Below are positions 31,845 through 42,979 of a stretch of 64,000 bases of DNA, in pieces. Source of the DNA: Adiantum capillus-veneris (Eukaryota > Streptophyta > Polypodiopsida > Polypodiales > Pteridaceae). The stretch spans positions 42,789,279 to 42,853,278 of the forward strand of contig CM043970.1 in assembly GCA_014529385.2 (NCBI GenBank), written 5' to 3'. How positions within the stretch are numbered: the first letter of the stretch is position 1; the number at the start of each line of letters is the position of its first letter. A model generated the notes under the pieces. The model had not been told where the DNA came from and did no database searches. It saw only the letters and a program-made list of their open reading frames with translations. Both the position numbers and the translations under genes were made by a program.

Positions 31845-33650
31845 CTAGGGCCACCAACTTTCTTTGTGACATTCTCTTCAGCTGAAAAACGTTGTAAAAA
31901 CCTTGTTGATGCCTTACAACAAATAGTCCCACTTAAACAAGATAGCAATGAAAGTGATAGCTCCTTCCATAAACATTTGATACTAGCATATCCAATAACA
32001 ACAGCTCGCTTCTATATTAACTGCTTCACAGCCATGAAAAGAATACTGCTTAACAATAGCACAATATGTGGAAAAATTCTTGATTATGTCTTCGTGAAAG
32101 AGTTCCAGAGCCGTGGCAGTCAGCATGATCATGGTCTTTTATGGGTTGAACAAGCTCCTTTATCTGATCATGACACAAATGATACTATTACAACATTTGT
32201 GGACAAGTACATAAGTACACACGTAGACATTCTTAATGACTTACACATCAATATGCGCTCTAAAAACCCTTTCCACTTGCAATATTTCAAGTACCTCTCT
32301 ATGACAAATGAAGACTTCCATGTAGGCATTGAAATATTAAATGACCAACAACGACACATATTTGATGACAAAATGCTGAAAAAACGAATTCAACCCAACA
32401 AACAAATACACCTCTTTCTCACAGGAGGTGCGGGAACAGGAAAAACATTCACATTGCTATTGTTAGTAGAAGGATTACAAAGATTTTACAATCATAAAAT
32501 CCCACCAAATCCATAATCTCCAACGACATTGCTAATGGCATACACAGGAAAGGCAACTTTTAGTATTGGTGGCACCACAATCCACTCTACGGTTCACTTA
32601 CCTCTAATTACTTCTACACAAACAAGCTTGACTGTCGAAAAGTTGGATGCACTTTCTCTCCTATATAAAAACTTAAGAATTATAGTTTTTGATGAGGTGT
32701 CTTTGATAGGTTCAAGCGTGTTCTCCGTGGCCGAATCTCGTTTCCGTGCGATCAAGCGCGTCCACAATAAACCATTCGGTGGGTTGGATGTCATTCTGTG
32801 TGGTGATTTGTGTCAGGCAAGCCCCATTAAGGATAGCTGGATCTTCGCAAAAAAACATGCACTTTTAGAAGCAATTTCTCCATCATATTGGCACACTCAT
32901 CTACAATGCTACAAACTTACACTAACAATGCAGCAAAATGATCAAATATTCATAGATATCCTTAATAGACTTCGAGTTGCACAACATACTTTTGAGGATT
33001 TTGTATACCTTAACAACAATTACTATAGACCTGTTCTAATTCTCCATTAAGCTTCTCATCTATTTTACTTCAACAAAGAAAAGGACACTCATAATCTTAA
33101 TGTTTTTTATCAAATGGAGGGAACACCCCAAACTTTCATCGCTATTGATAAAAGAAATAACCCATGCAACAAAACAATTAGCATTCCTTCAGATCCCAAA
33201 TTGGCTGGAGGATTTCATTCCACACTGAGCCTAAAAACAGGCATTGTTGTCGATCTATCTGCAGGAAACTTGGATATTCTTGATGGATTGGTTAATGGAG
33301 CAGAAGGGGAGTACAAAAACAAGCAAAAAAACAATAATCTATGTTCATTTCTCTAACCCTATCATTGGAAAGAAATACAACCATTAACAAAGAATGGACT
33401 CCAATAGAACGTGTCGTTTGTGAATTACAAGTTGGGAAAAACTACTTAAACGTCATCTCGAGATCTCAATCCCCATTGCAAGCAGCTAGTGCTCGAACAA
33501 TTCATCATTCCCAGGGTCTTACGTTGCAAATACTGTCCTTCAATCCTGAAAACATAAGAACACATGGTCTTACATACACAACATTATCATGTGTTCAAGA
33601 CCCAACTAATCTATACCTGCTCAAAAGATTAGGTACTAGACTGTACTAGA
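31845..33650 (+). pseudogene. Helitron Rep (partial) and Pif1-type helicase
   Basis: The frame resumes with GPPTFFVTFSSAEKR and carries the Rep signature FQSRGSQHDHGLLW, whose His-Asp-His takes the place of the HUH motif. Rep then ends abruptly: by about 32225 the text jumps toward the helicase start (LNDQQRHIF, 32340). The tyrosine active-site region and several hundred residues usual for the family are missing. The helicase shows Walker A GGAGTGKT (32426 on), Walker B IIVFDEVSLIG, and motif III ILCGDLCQASPI. In a shifted frame it shows TIHHSQGLT and LTYTTLSCVQDPTNLYLL. TAA codons at 32514-32516 and 33048-33050 and a frameshift near 33330 interrupt it. The helicase would unwind the donor strand during transposition. 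Confidence 0.88.
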
Positions 33651-34353
33651 AGAATTGCATCGCCTAAAAGTGGAAGCTAAATGGATCTCCACCCAAAAGT
33701 CATTACAACCTTACTCAAACACACATATCATCATTCAATCTCTAAATGCTGTGTCTTTCAATAAACACATAAGAAAGATTACAACAAGTTCCATGCTAAT
33801 GACATCACATGTACTTTGTTTGCAAGAGACAAGACTAACAAAAGCAATACCTTATGCAATACCATGCTTTCTACAACACCAATTTAATGCAAAAGTAAGT
33901 GTCTCCATTCTCCACCAAGAAAAACTTATCCACTTTGACCATGGGAATATCTGTCGTCCAGGAATTGAGATGTTGCATACAACGATCAAGTTCACAAACA
34001 GCAAAATCATCAAAATAGTTTCCCTTTACAATTCACCTTCAACACTACTACCAAATTTAATAGATGCATTAAAATTGTTGCTTGAACAACACGCTACAGA
34101 AATTCCAATCATTATCTTGGGTGACTTCAACATTGACATTAAAGTTCCTAATACTTACTACAACCACCTTTCCTCTTTCCTAAACAAATATAATATTAGA
34201 CAATTGATAACAGATGTTACAATTATCTATGGATCTTCTTTAGACCATATTTAGGCTAGCTCAACAATCTCCAACTATAAATCAAGATCCAACTTCATGT
34301 ATTGGTCTGATCACTCCGCAACATACATTATGCTACCTTGTGACCACCCTTAA
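33646..34353 (+). pseudogene. EEP (AP-endonuclease-like) domain fused to Helitron helicase
   Basis: Starting one frame away from the end of the helicase, the text VLEELHRLKVEAKW leads into an endonuclease/exonuclease/phosphatase fold. It has SLNAVSFNKHI, then LCLQETRL (metal-binding Glu), IIILGDFNIDI (Asp-x-Asn), SSLDHI and, after a TAG at 34252-34254, YWSDHSATYI (Asp-His). All signature positions of the superfamily are present in the right order and spacing. Because only a small frameshift separates it from the helicase, I infer one original polyprotein. Non-LTR retrotransposons also encode EEP domains, but at the N-terminus before RT. No RT follows here; the frame ends at TAA 34351-34353. 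Confidence 0.85.
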
Positions 34354-36239
34354 CATTGCCACTCCCCATTCATTTGTCCTGCTCTGCAGGCCTCCATGAT
34401 CTTTCACCTTGTTAATCTATAACTTCATAATATCTTGATATCCATATCAAGACATGTGCATTTATTGAAATGGCTTCATACTTATGGAATTGAGATGACC
34501 ATTACATAACATTATAGATTGTTTACTACGCTATCAAATCCATATTTTAGCAATATAACTTCGATTGCTACATATCACGTGGAAAGCTTAAATCATTTTT
34601 ATGCAGTGTATTTTAGTAATCATTTAATACTTTATTGGTTGAAAAAAAAGCCTGGTTTTGAAGAGGTGAAAATCCATCAACATATAGTTCACTCTTACAT
34701 TTTGGTTTTATCATGCCTACACTTTGAAAATATAATGCAGTGCTTTAATGCTTTCAAATCCTAAGAATAATTGTTTTAGAGTTTTGTAAGCAAGCAGCTA
34801 CAAACCAAGGTTTTCCTGAGATTGCCCGAGAGCCAATCCCATTGATCCCTTGAAGCTTTGGCATACTTCAGGACTCGATTGAACCTGAATGTTCGGATCT
34901 CAGTCTTGCAAACTTGAGGGAAAGACTTGACGTAGGTAACTCGTGGAGAAGAAGATGGCCGATCCGCTTCTGTCTTTGCTAGCCTGCTTAAAGCTTGTCT
35001 TGAATTGATCCTGAGTGCTCACATTTGTATGTTCTGCTCTTGAAGAACTTTGACTTGTTCTTCGCAAACCTGTCTTCGTTGGCCACCGCAAACAAACCTG
35101 AGAATCACTCATCTTGGGTCTTCCTATTTTCCCTTGCTTGGATCCGCTGCGATCCTGATAAAGGGTTATGTGCGGTTCAAGAAAAGGATGTAGTTGGGGG
35201 ACTCCTCTCTTGAGCCCGATGTGGTTTCACCACACACCTTTTGTACCTGTAATGGCCCCTGTGTGAGCCGGATGTAGGCATATCTGTTGTCTTTACCTTG
35301 GATGGGCTCCTGTTGGAGCCTAGATAAAGGTATCTTTGCTTGAGGGGTCGTTGGCTCTTCGTCACAGGGTCTCATCGACGAGTATCGGCTCGGTGCTACA
35401 CGCGGACGGGTTGTCTGTTTTGGACATTTAGATACTCCACGCGGAGATCTCGACTTCCTCTTCAAGATCATCCATGCACATGCATGAACGCGCGTTTGAG
35501 GTGCTCCTCGTTCGCGACCGACGAATGTCGGCAAATTCGGCCCTGCCTGGTCCGAAGCGGTCGAGCCATTTTCGGAGATTTTTCAAGTTTGCCCAAATTG
35601 GCCTGAGAGAGTTCCAGAGGGACCTTTTAAACATGTGCTCAAGGCCCAAAATAGCCTTGTTCACTCAACATGATCGTAATGACACTTCCGCACTCAATCT
35701 AAACTTCAAACGTGCGGTGCCAAGACGGCCCTTGTGTGCATCAAGCTATACGTGATCTCGGGCCGTTTTTTGGACGAGCCCATTATGAGCCGCCAAAGGG
35801 GACTCAGGTCGACTAGACACGAGCCTCCCAGCTTGCGTGCTCTAAGTTGCGGACCCTTGACCTCTTGGTGAAGTTGTCACCTTGAGTGTCCCGGGCACAC
35901 CCATAACACTTGCTCTCATTTTTTTTTAGTACTATAGTATATTTTTGGTACATTAGTTAGTCCTTGCACGTTAATCAATACTTTAAGAAGGCAAACATAC
36001 ACATTTGAAGCCCTTATATTGAAAGGACCCCTTTATCGACCAAACAAAGTGATTACTAAAATTAAAAGGTATTACTAAAGGCTTCAAAAAAATTAAAAGG
36101 TATTCCTATTTTTTTTCCTGATTCAAAGATTCTCTCAACAACAACAAAAACGATATGTTTGTCTATAGCACATAGCAATGGGCAATGTCGAAGCACGTAG
36201 ATTTGCAATAGGATTAGCTAGGAAGGATAAATACAACAT

Positions 36240-36242
<3 letters not shown>
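34354..36242. other. Unassigned; possible LTR-like GC-richer block
   Basis: The first 0.4 kb is AT-rich and may hold the Helitron 3' end, which I could not locate. From about 34780 to 35910 the sequence is richer in GC, starts near tgtaagcaagc and ends near cccataaca. That would fit a solo LTR, but the flanking 5-mers do not match. Frames such as 35166-35534 (minus) have no domain. No gene seen. Confidence 0.25.

Positions 36243-36281
<39 letters not shown>
36243..36281. repeat. (GA)n microsatellite
   Basis: About 19 uninterrupted GA units in non-coding DNA. Confidence 0.95.
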
Positions 36282-36282
<1 letters not shown>

Positions 36283-36564
36283 AATTTAAAGAGAAGAAAA
36301 CGCTAAAGCGAAAATAGAAGAGAAGAGAAACACCTCTTATATGGACACAAAAGGTCTTTTGGCTTTCCACCTTCATCCGTCTATTGACTTTTCACCTTTA
36401 TCTATCTTTTGATTTTCCACCTTCATCTGTCTTTTCATTTCCTAAACTCACCCTTCACTTATGCACTTAATATGTTTTGAAAGAATTGTTAATTTTTTGA
36501 GATTGGGGAGACCTAATCGACCAAACAAAGTGAGAATGTTATTCTATTCTCGGGAGGACTTCTC

Positions 36565-36568
<4 letters not shown>

Positions 36569-36598
<30 letters not shown>
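36569..36598. repeat. (GA)n microsatellite
   Basis: About 15 uninterrupted GA units, some 300 bases after the previous tract. The 36282-37325 stretch around it shows no gene. Confidence 0.95.
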
Positions 36599-36604
<6 letters not shown>

Positions 36605-37325
36605 TGTGCTTATTAACCACAAGTCCACAATAGAAACCCAATAATCTATATTTATCAATATCTATAAATAATGACTTTTAAAATATTTTGTAAATTTGGA
36701 GCCCCAATCACAAGGTGCCTCTAGATGAACCGGTTTTGGTTTAAAATGTAAAGCCTTGCCCATGTCAGCCAAAAACCACAGCTTCAAATGGAAAGTCAAA
36801 TATATGAAGCTTGTTTTAGAAAGCATTTTTTTTTTTGTAAACAGGGCTAGAAAAATACATTTTCCCTAACTAGTGAAAATAGGCCTTAAGGTCAAAATTT
36901 GAAGTTGTTGCCCGCAATCACACTAGGGTAAAACCCCCAGATTAAAGACATCTAAGCTCGCTCCGGGTGCGTTTTTGCTTGCTGCTCGCTTTCATGATTT
37001 GGGTGACAAAAAATGCAACTGGGGTGAAGGGAAATTTGCAGCAAAAGCATTGGATGCAATGGAGTCTCTGACAGAGAGTACGCCACGATTCGATAAAATC
37101 CTGTGTAAAAGAAATGGGGGCTAGTAGTGAGACGACAAGAGGGGTATTCAAGGACAGGGCCACTAAGGATTGAACGTTGGTTGTGGCCAATAAGAACTTC
37201 ACGGACTTCCTCATAGCCGTGCTGGCTCCTACCCTTGTCACTATATGGCATGGCTCCAGCCAGGGGGATCTATGGTGGGAAAGGGAAGAGGGAATTGCAA
37301 TGCAATCCTAGCCGTCCGGCGAATC

Positions 37326-37780
37326 GGTGAACTAGGGATGAACTACGCGTGAACTAGGATATTGTGAACTAGGGGTAAATTGGGGTGGGAAATCGAATTG
37401 CACGTCTTTTTAGGAATATTCTTGATCAATGATTGGAGGTGAACTTGGGATAAACTAGGCCTGAAAAGTAGATTTGCACATAATCCAAGGACAGTTAAGG
37501 GCCAGTCATTATTACTTTGAGAAGGCACATTTTAAAAAGCCAAACCTTCACATAGGGGGACTCTAATGTGCACGTATAGTGAGGAGAGAAAGCTTTGAAA
37601 TTAGTGAACTAACAGTAAACTAGGGTGAACTAGAGGTAAACTAAGGGTTTTTGACTTTACCATAGTGAACTAGGGGTGAACTAAGGGTAAACTAGTGTTG
37701 AACTTGGGGTGGCCTGTGAATGTGGGTTCATAGGGGTGAAGTAAGGATGAACTAAGAGTGAACTAGAAGTAAACTAAACT
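37326..37780 (+). repeat. Left array of gtgaactaggg repeats
   Basis: At least a dozen degenerate 10-13-base units of the form (g)gtgaacta(g/a)ggg occur in clusters at 37326-37400, 37430-37465 and 37600-37780, immediately upstream of the transposase reading frame. They could serve as transposase binding sites or as part of the promoter. Confidence 0.85.
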
Positions 37781-37799
37781 CAGCTTCCTTCAATAAGGA

Positions 37800-40700
37800 A
37801 TCACTTGAAGACCATGCAGGCAACGAGATCATATCGGACCTAGAATGGGAGAGTGACTCAAGCAGTAGCAACACATGTGATCAAGCTAGTGACTCTCCGA
37901 GCTCCTTTGAAGGTGATGAAGTCATATCGCGGAGGACACAAACAAGGTTACCTTCCTTCCATCCACTAGCATATGTTTCTCCTATTTTCTATTCTTTTGA
38001 AAGGAGTACTTATGAGTTGATGAAGAATGTGATTAGGGATGACACTCTAATCACCTTGGAAGCCCTTAAAGCTTGTGATACTAGAGGGGTGCTAGATTTG
38101 GGTAGATGGAGAAAAATGAAGGAAGGTTTGTGCTTGGGACAACCTGAAGATGGCATGAGTTATCTTTGTTTACCCTCATCATCTTCAAAGCTCAAGATAT
38201 CTTATCTCGAAGAATGGGGGAACATTGTCCAAGGTTGCCACACAAAGGGACATGAACAAAATCACTTGGGGATAGAAGATATCGTTAAAACGATCAAGCT
38301 AGAGTGGTGTGTGGACATTAGAAGACATAGGATTCCACTTGACTATGTGAAGGACCTTCTCAGTGCTTGTGAGTGTAAGAGATGGAAGGAATACTTAGAG
38401 GCATGTAGTAGTGCCAAAAGAAAGCATACATATGTGTGTCTTCCGCATCACAAAAGTGTAGATGTATCAGAAGTAAAAGCAGCTTTGGTGGATATTATGG
38501 TTGAGCATAAAGTGAGGCTTGTTATGGTCCGTTCCAGTAAGAGCCATGGTATCTCTAAAACCAGTGTCGATTACATTTGTCATAGAGGTGGACAACCCCA
38601 GAATAAAGGTACCAAAAAGAGGCTTAGAAAAACAAAGAAGTGTGGATGCCCTTTTAAAGTCAAAGTAGAATATCTTGATGGTAACAAAAAGGCCTCCATT
38701 TTGTTTTTTCCTCTTCATGAAGGACATACCCATGGCAACCGTGAGGATTTATACCACTTACCTATCCATCCAAATGTGACTGAGTGTTCTTTATGGAAGA
38801 TCTATTTGATGTTGGCAATGCATGAAGTGTTGCAAAGATGTCCTTATCAAAAGAGCAATTACATTATGAACGGTCTTCTTGCGTTGATCAAGTGACTTTC
38901 AGATTCTTTATGATACAAAGGGAAGTTTCAATGATGTCATTTCAAATACGAAATCAAGGTATTTACTGGGCTATCTCTTTGACTCAAGTACACATTGTAA
39001 TTTCTCGTGGTGAAACTAATGCATTTTAGGTATACTTCTCATTTTGTGCTCCAAGGAAAACTTTCTAGGGATGATTGGACATGTATGTTGACCGAGGCTA
39101 CAATGCTAAAGAAGCAGGGAAAGGTATCCATAATATTTTGATTCATTTGGGAGAGTTGTAGTGACCAAAAGTTGTTTGAGCATAGTGCCTATTGAAGTTT
39201 TTTTTGTGAAAACATGCAGGTGTGCTACTACCAACCTTACAATCCTCATGCAACAAATGACAGTGAAAATCCCTTTATTCTTATCCCAATGGATGTTGGC
39301 TATGTGATTCTCTCGGCATAACTCATGGGCTATTGACATAACTTTTAAGATGAATGCATATGGGCTAACACTATATGCCACTGTCTTGCCAAACCAACAT
39401 GGTCTGGGTATTCCAATTTGGTTTATGATGTGCTCTAATGACCCAGGCTCATACCATGAGAGGATAGCACTAGAGATAACATTATCTACAATCCTATCTA
39501 GAATGGGGAATGTTAGACCTACCACCCTTGTCATTGACAAATCTGCTTTAGAGCTTGACGCATTCTCAAAGGTCATCAATGGAGACAAATGTTGTTGGCA
39601 TTCTTATGAAACGGGACCCTGAGAGCAACGTTTTTGCCACATTATTGTGTGTTGGTTCCACACAAAGAAAGCATGGGTGGAAAATCTTCTTCCAAAGGTT
39701 TGTAGACTCTTCTTTGTGAATGCAATGAATGTGTGGGTCTCCGTGCACCTTCATAACCAATAGTTCTTTTATATGTAGGTACCCAACGAGCTCCAAGATC
39801 ATCTTTATTCATCAATGACAACACTTATGCATGCCTTCGACGAGGTAGAATTTGAGAATCACTACCAAGCACTTCTTCAACACTATGCAGATCATGTTAA
39901 TGTACAGAGGTATGTGACAAATGGTTGGTGTGGACGTGACTACCCATGGCACAGAAGATGGCCCAAGTTTGGTTGTTTATTCAACTATGGAAATGTTGAC
40001 ACTACCAACTTAGTGGAGAGACTATGGCAATACATAAGTATACCTTATTAGATGTGTGGATCAATAGATCTATTGTGGATCTCTTGCATGCTATTGTGGG
40101 TGATTCAACAATTGGCACTAGAATGGGTGGTACTTTATTGGAGTTCTTCAAACAAAAACAAGAAATAGGTAAGACAAGCCCTCATGGATTCATTTCTCTC
40201 TTTGTTATGAAAGAGGGATCTTAAACTTGATTTGGTATTGTTACTCTAGTTGACTCGGGCTGCTACAACATCCGGGGCTCTTCAAAGCAACACACTACGT
40301 GATTAAAATACTACAACTGTACGAGGGCAATCCTTCTACCTTGGAAATTGTGAATGAGATGACACTATTATTCAAGATTTGAAGTATTTCTAATCCAAGC
40401 CACTGGCATCATGTGAGCATGCAATGCAACTACTGTGATTGCCCAAATTGGGCAAGCGGGTGTAAACACCTATATGCACTTCACTTAATCATAAAGAAGT
40501 ACTTTCCACACTTGCATCCCTTCATTCCAATTGTGGATAATGAGCATGCTGTGATAAAGATCTCCAGAACATAGAAGATATCAATGAATATTTCATGGAC
40601 AACTCAATTGAGGATGGGGCTGATGTTAATGAGGTCTTGAAATGTGTAAGCAAGGTCAGAAGCATACTTACAAGGATTGAAGAAGGCTTGAAGGACAATG

Positions 40701-41356
40701 ATCCGGCTCAAAAAGCAGTCTTGTTACGTGAACTCAACATTTGCGAGGATACCTTACTAAAGACCTCGTCACCGAAGGCGATTGAGATGCCTATGAGAGG
40801 AAGTATACGGCAAATACAAGCACATGTGACTCAAACAAGACTTGGTCAAGGGAAGAGTCCACAAGAAGTGGAGCCAAATATAGAGGTTTATGAAGCAGGG
40901 ACATCCCAACCAACAAAGTGAGCTCACGTAACTGGTATATTGCGAAGGAAACATCAACGTGGCAGGTCTCAAGTTCGATTCCATGAGACACCACAAATTT
41001 GGTGTCCACATTGTTGCACCAAAACATTCATGGTTGACCCTAGGGTTACCATTACATGTTCCACTTGCCATGCATTATTGCCTTTATTGTCACAACATAC
41101 CCTTCCGGATGGAGAAACCTACCTAATAGATAAACATGTGAGAATATATGATATCCCAACAAATGTAGTATGCAAGATTATTTCTTGTACATCGAGAGAA
41201 ACCCAAACAGATGAGAGAGACTTCACAATGGATCAAGACAATGGTGAAGTTCTCCTAATGTGTTTGCATCCCAATGGAGGCTTGTGCTCGTATGATGGAT
41301 CCATTTTGGTCATGTATATTTGGTTTAAACAAGGTTTATGTCTATTTTGCTTCTAG
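37800..41356 (+). pseudogene. MULE transposase, multi-exon
   Basis: The frame is open from about 37800 with no clear start. An N-terminal zinc-binding, FAR1-like segment follows (YICHRGG, then KKCGCPFKVKVEY and EGHTHGN at 38570-38740). The MULE catalytic core comes next, with the first Asp in AIDITFKMNAYGLTLYA (about 39340) and the second in TTLVIDKSALELDAF (about 39530). IIVCWFHTKKAWVENLLPK (about 39640) follows. A SWIM zinc finger is at about 40420-40490 (CNYCDCPNWASGCKHL), then a C-terminal zinc ribbon (WCPHCCTKTF, TCSTCH, about 41000-41070). Two segments look like real introns: 39124-39220 and 39697-39778, each GT..AG, restoring the frame when skipped. Other breaks (38895, around 39000) may be introns or decay, so it could still be a functional gene. 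Confidence 0.8.
39697..39778 (+). other. Probable intron in MULE transposase
   Basis: Bounded by gtttgt and tatgtag, it falls between codons of LLPK and VPNELQDH. Removing it joins the frame, and translating through it gives a stop. Confidence 0.6.
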
Positions 41357-41455
41357 TTACACTTGTCTTGATACTCTTGCACTCAATATATGAATTTACA
41401 TTTGGTTTTCAATATGGTATGCTCTAGGAAATTTTGCGGTGCTCACAACAAATCA

Positions 41456-42110
41456 ACCCCTGGTTCACCCCGAGTTCACCCTTAGTTCACTACCAGTTCA
41501 CCCTAAGTTCACTTTTGGGTCACCACTGTAGGCCATAACCCATTTTCACCCCCAGTTCACCCTTAGTTCACTTTTAGTTCACCCTCAGATCACCCCTAGT
41601 TCACTCTTAGTTCACCATTGTTAGGCCAAAACTAATGCTCATCCCTAGTTCACCTTTAGTTCACCACTGTAGGGCCAAACCTCATGCTCTCGGGAATCAT
41701 TCTCAGATTAGGTCCCTAGTTTATCCCTAGTTCACCCTTAGTTTACCACTGAAAGGCCTAAACCATGATCTCGGGAATCTTTCTCAGATTTGGCCCCTAG
41801 TTCACCCGTTGGGAACCATTCTCAGTCTAGGTCCCTAGTTCACCCCTAGTTCTACCCCTAGTTCACCCTTAGTTCACCACTACAAGTCCCAAAACCATGC
41901 TCTCGGGAATCATTCTCAGATTTCCTCCCTAGTTCACCCCTAGTTCACCTCTAGTTCACACCTAGTTCACCCATACTGCAATTAGATTTGGTCCCTAGTT
42001 CATCCTTAGGTCACCCCTAGTTCACCCAGATTTCCTCCCTAGTTCACCCTTTGTGCACCCTCAGTTCACCTTTAGTTACCCCTGGGTCACCCCTTATGCT
42101 TAGTTTGTAT
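41456..42110 (-). repeat. Right array of ccctagttcac repeats
   Basis: More than thirty degenerate units of ttcaccc(c/t)tagttcaccc type are present. A longer unit of about 120 bases is superimposed (catgctctcgggaatcattctcaga recurs near 41685, 41765 and 41900). The array is the reverse complement of the left array at the unit level and starts about 100 bases after the last transposase codon. Confidence 0.9.
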
Positions 42111-42979
42111 CACAAATGGAGGCTTCGTTGTCATGTAATTTGCGTTACCTTAGTTCAAGACTCACTTCCTTATATTTTATAGCAATTCCTCGTTACCATT
42201 TGGGCCTTTTACCCCTAAAATAATTGGTCTATCATTTTGTGTTGATCACCCCTTTTCTTGCTTTTCTCACCAACAATTATTGCACTAGCACAATCTTCAC
42301 TCGGAAGGTTTTGGCAACAAGTGCACCTACCTTGGTCACTCTTAGAGAATTAGAATCGATCTTAACACATCATTTCTTACATCATAACACATCATTTCTC
42401 ACATCTTAACAAATCATTTCTTACCACACATGAAATAGACAAATTGAACGACATATTGGAGATAACTTAGATCACTCTTTGGGAATTTGGAATCAACCTT
42501 GATATATATCCCTCTTAATATGTACAAAAGGTAGGCCCTCAATAGCAAGAGAAGATGCACAGATAGACATATTGGAGGAACCAAGATGGATTATATTGCG
42601 TAAAGAACAAAAAATTTACATCATAACTCCATCATGTGACATAAAAGACATTAGCATATGGTGCACTATGCTCTCATAAGATCTCAAAAGTTACATCACA
42701 AAAGTTTTACATATAATAAAGCGATTTTCAACGCATGAGATAAAAAAGAGATGCTACATAGATATCCTAGCCTCGAGTGTCCAAAACACATCATCCTTGC
42801 ACTCCATCAAGTCCTACAGACTTTTTGCTCCATGCTATAAGCTCCTCTTTTAGCCTTTGAACGGATTGGTGCTTGAACCAAGTCTTTGTGAGCTGTACAT
42901 CAAACATAGAGAGTTAGTGAACCATGCAAATCACTAAAGATAGACCATCACATAAAGTTAAGTGTTTTTTCAATGAAAA
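42111..42979. other. AT-rich DNA between MULE array and Ulp1-like gene
   Basis: Frames are short and unrecognised. Short direct repeats of acatcatttctcacatcttaac type occur at 42365-42425. The segment may include the 3' untranslated part of the minus-strand Ulp1-like gene. Confidence 0.4.

Larger units (their letters stand above)
26469..34353 (+). mobile_element. Helitron with C-terminal EEP nuclease (Helentron-like), decayed
   Basis: Plus-strand frames read in order: zinc-finger segment, DUF6570-type domain, start of Rep, [hAT-1 insertion], rest of Rep with a His-x-His motif, Pif1-like helicase, then an EEP nuclease. Rep plus Pif1 helicase defines Helitrons, which move by rolling-circle-like replication. 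A fused EEP nuclease defines the Helentron/Helitron2 variants described mainly from animals, fungi and protists. An RPA-like remnant at 23754-25480 is probably part of the same element. Termini (5' TC, 3' CTRR hairpin or Helentron ends) were not identified, so the limits given are only those of the coding remains. Stops, frameshifts and an internal Rep deletion make it inactive. Confidence 0.85.
37326..42110 (+). mobile_element. MULE transposon with inverted tandem-repeat ends
   Basis: A Mutator-like transposase gene on the plus strand lies between two arrays built from the same short word in opposite orientation: gtgaactaggg on the left (37326-37780) and ccctagttcac on the right (41456-42110). 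Such long, subrepeat-built inverted ends are known in some MULE and foldback elements. The exact termini and the 9-10-bp target duplication expected of MULEs were not found, so the limits are those of the arrays. Confidence 0.7.

Noticed and set aside
34780-35910. Possible solo LTR
   Set aside because: Starts TG and ends CA with short inverted ends, but flanking 5-mers do not match and no second copy is present. Kept only as a note.
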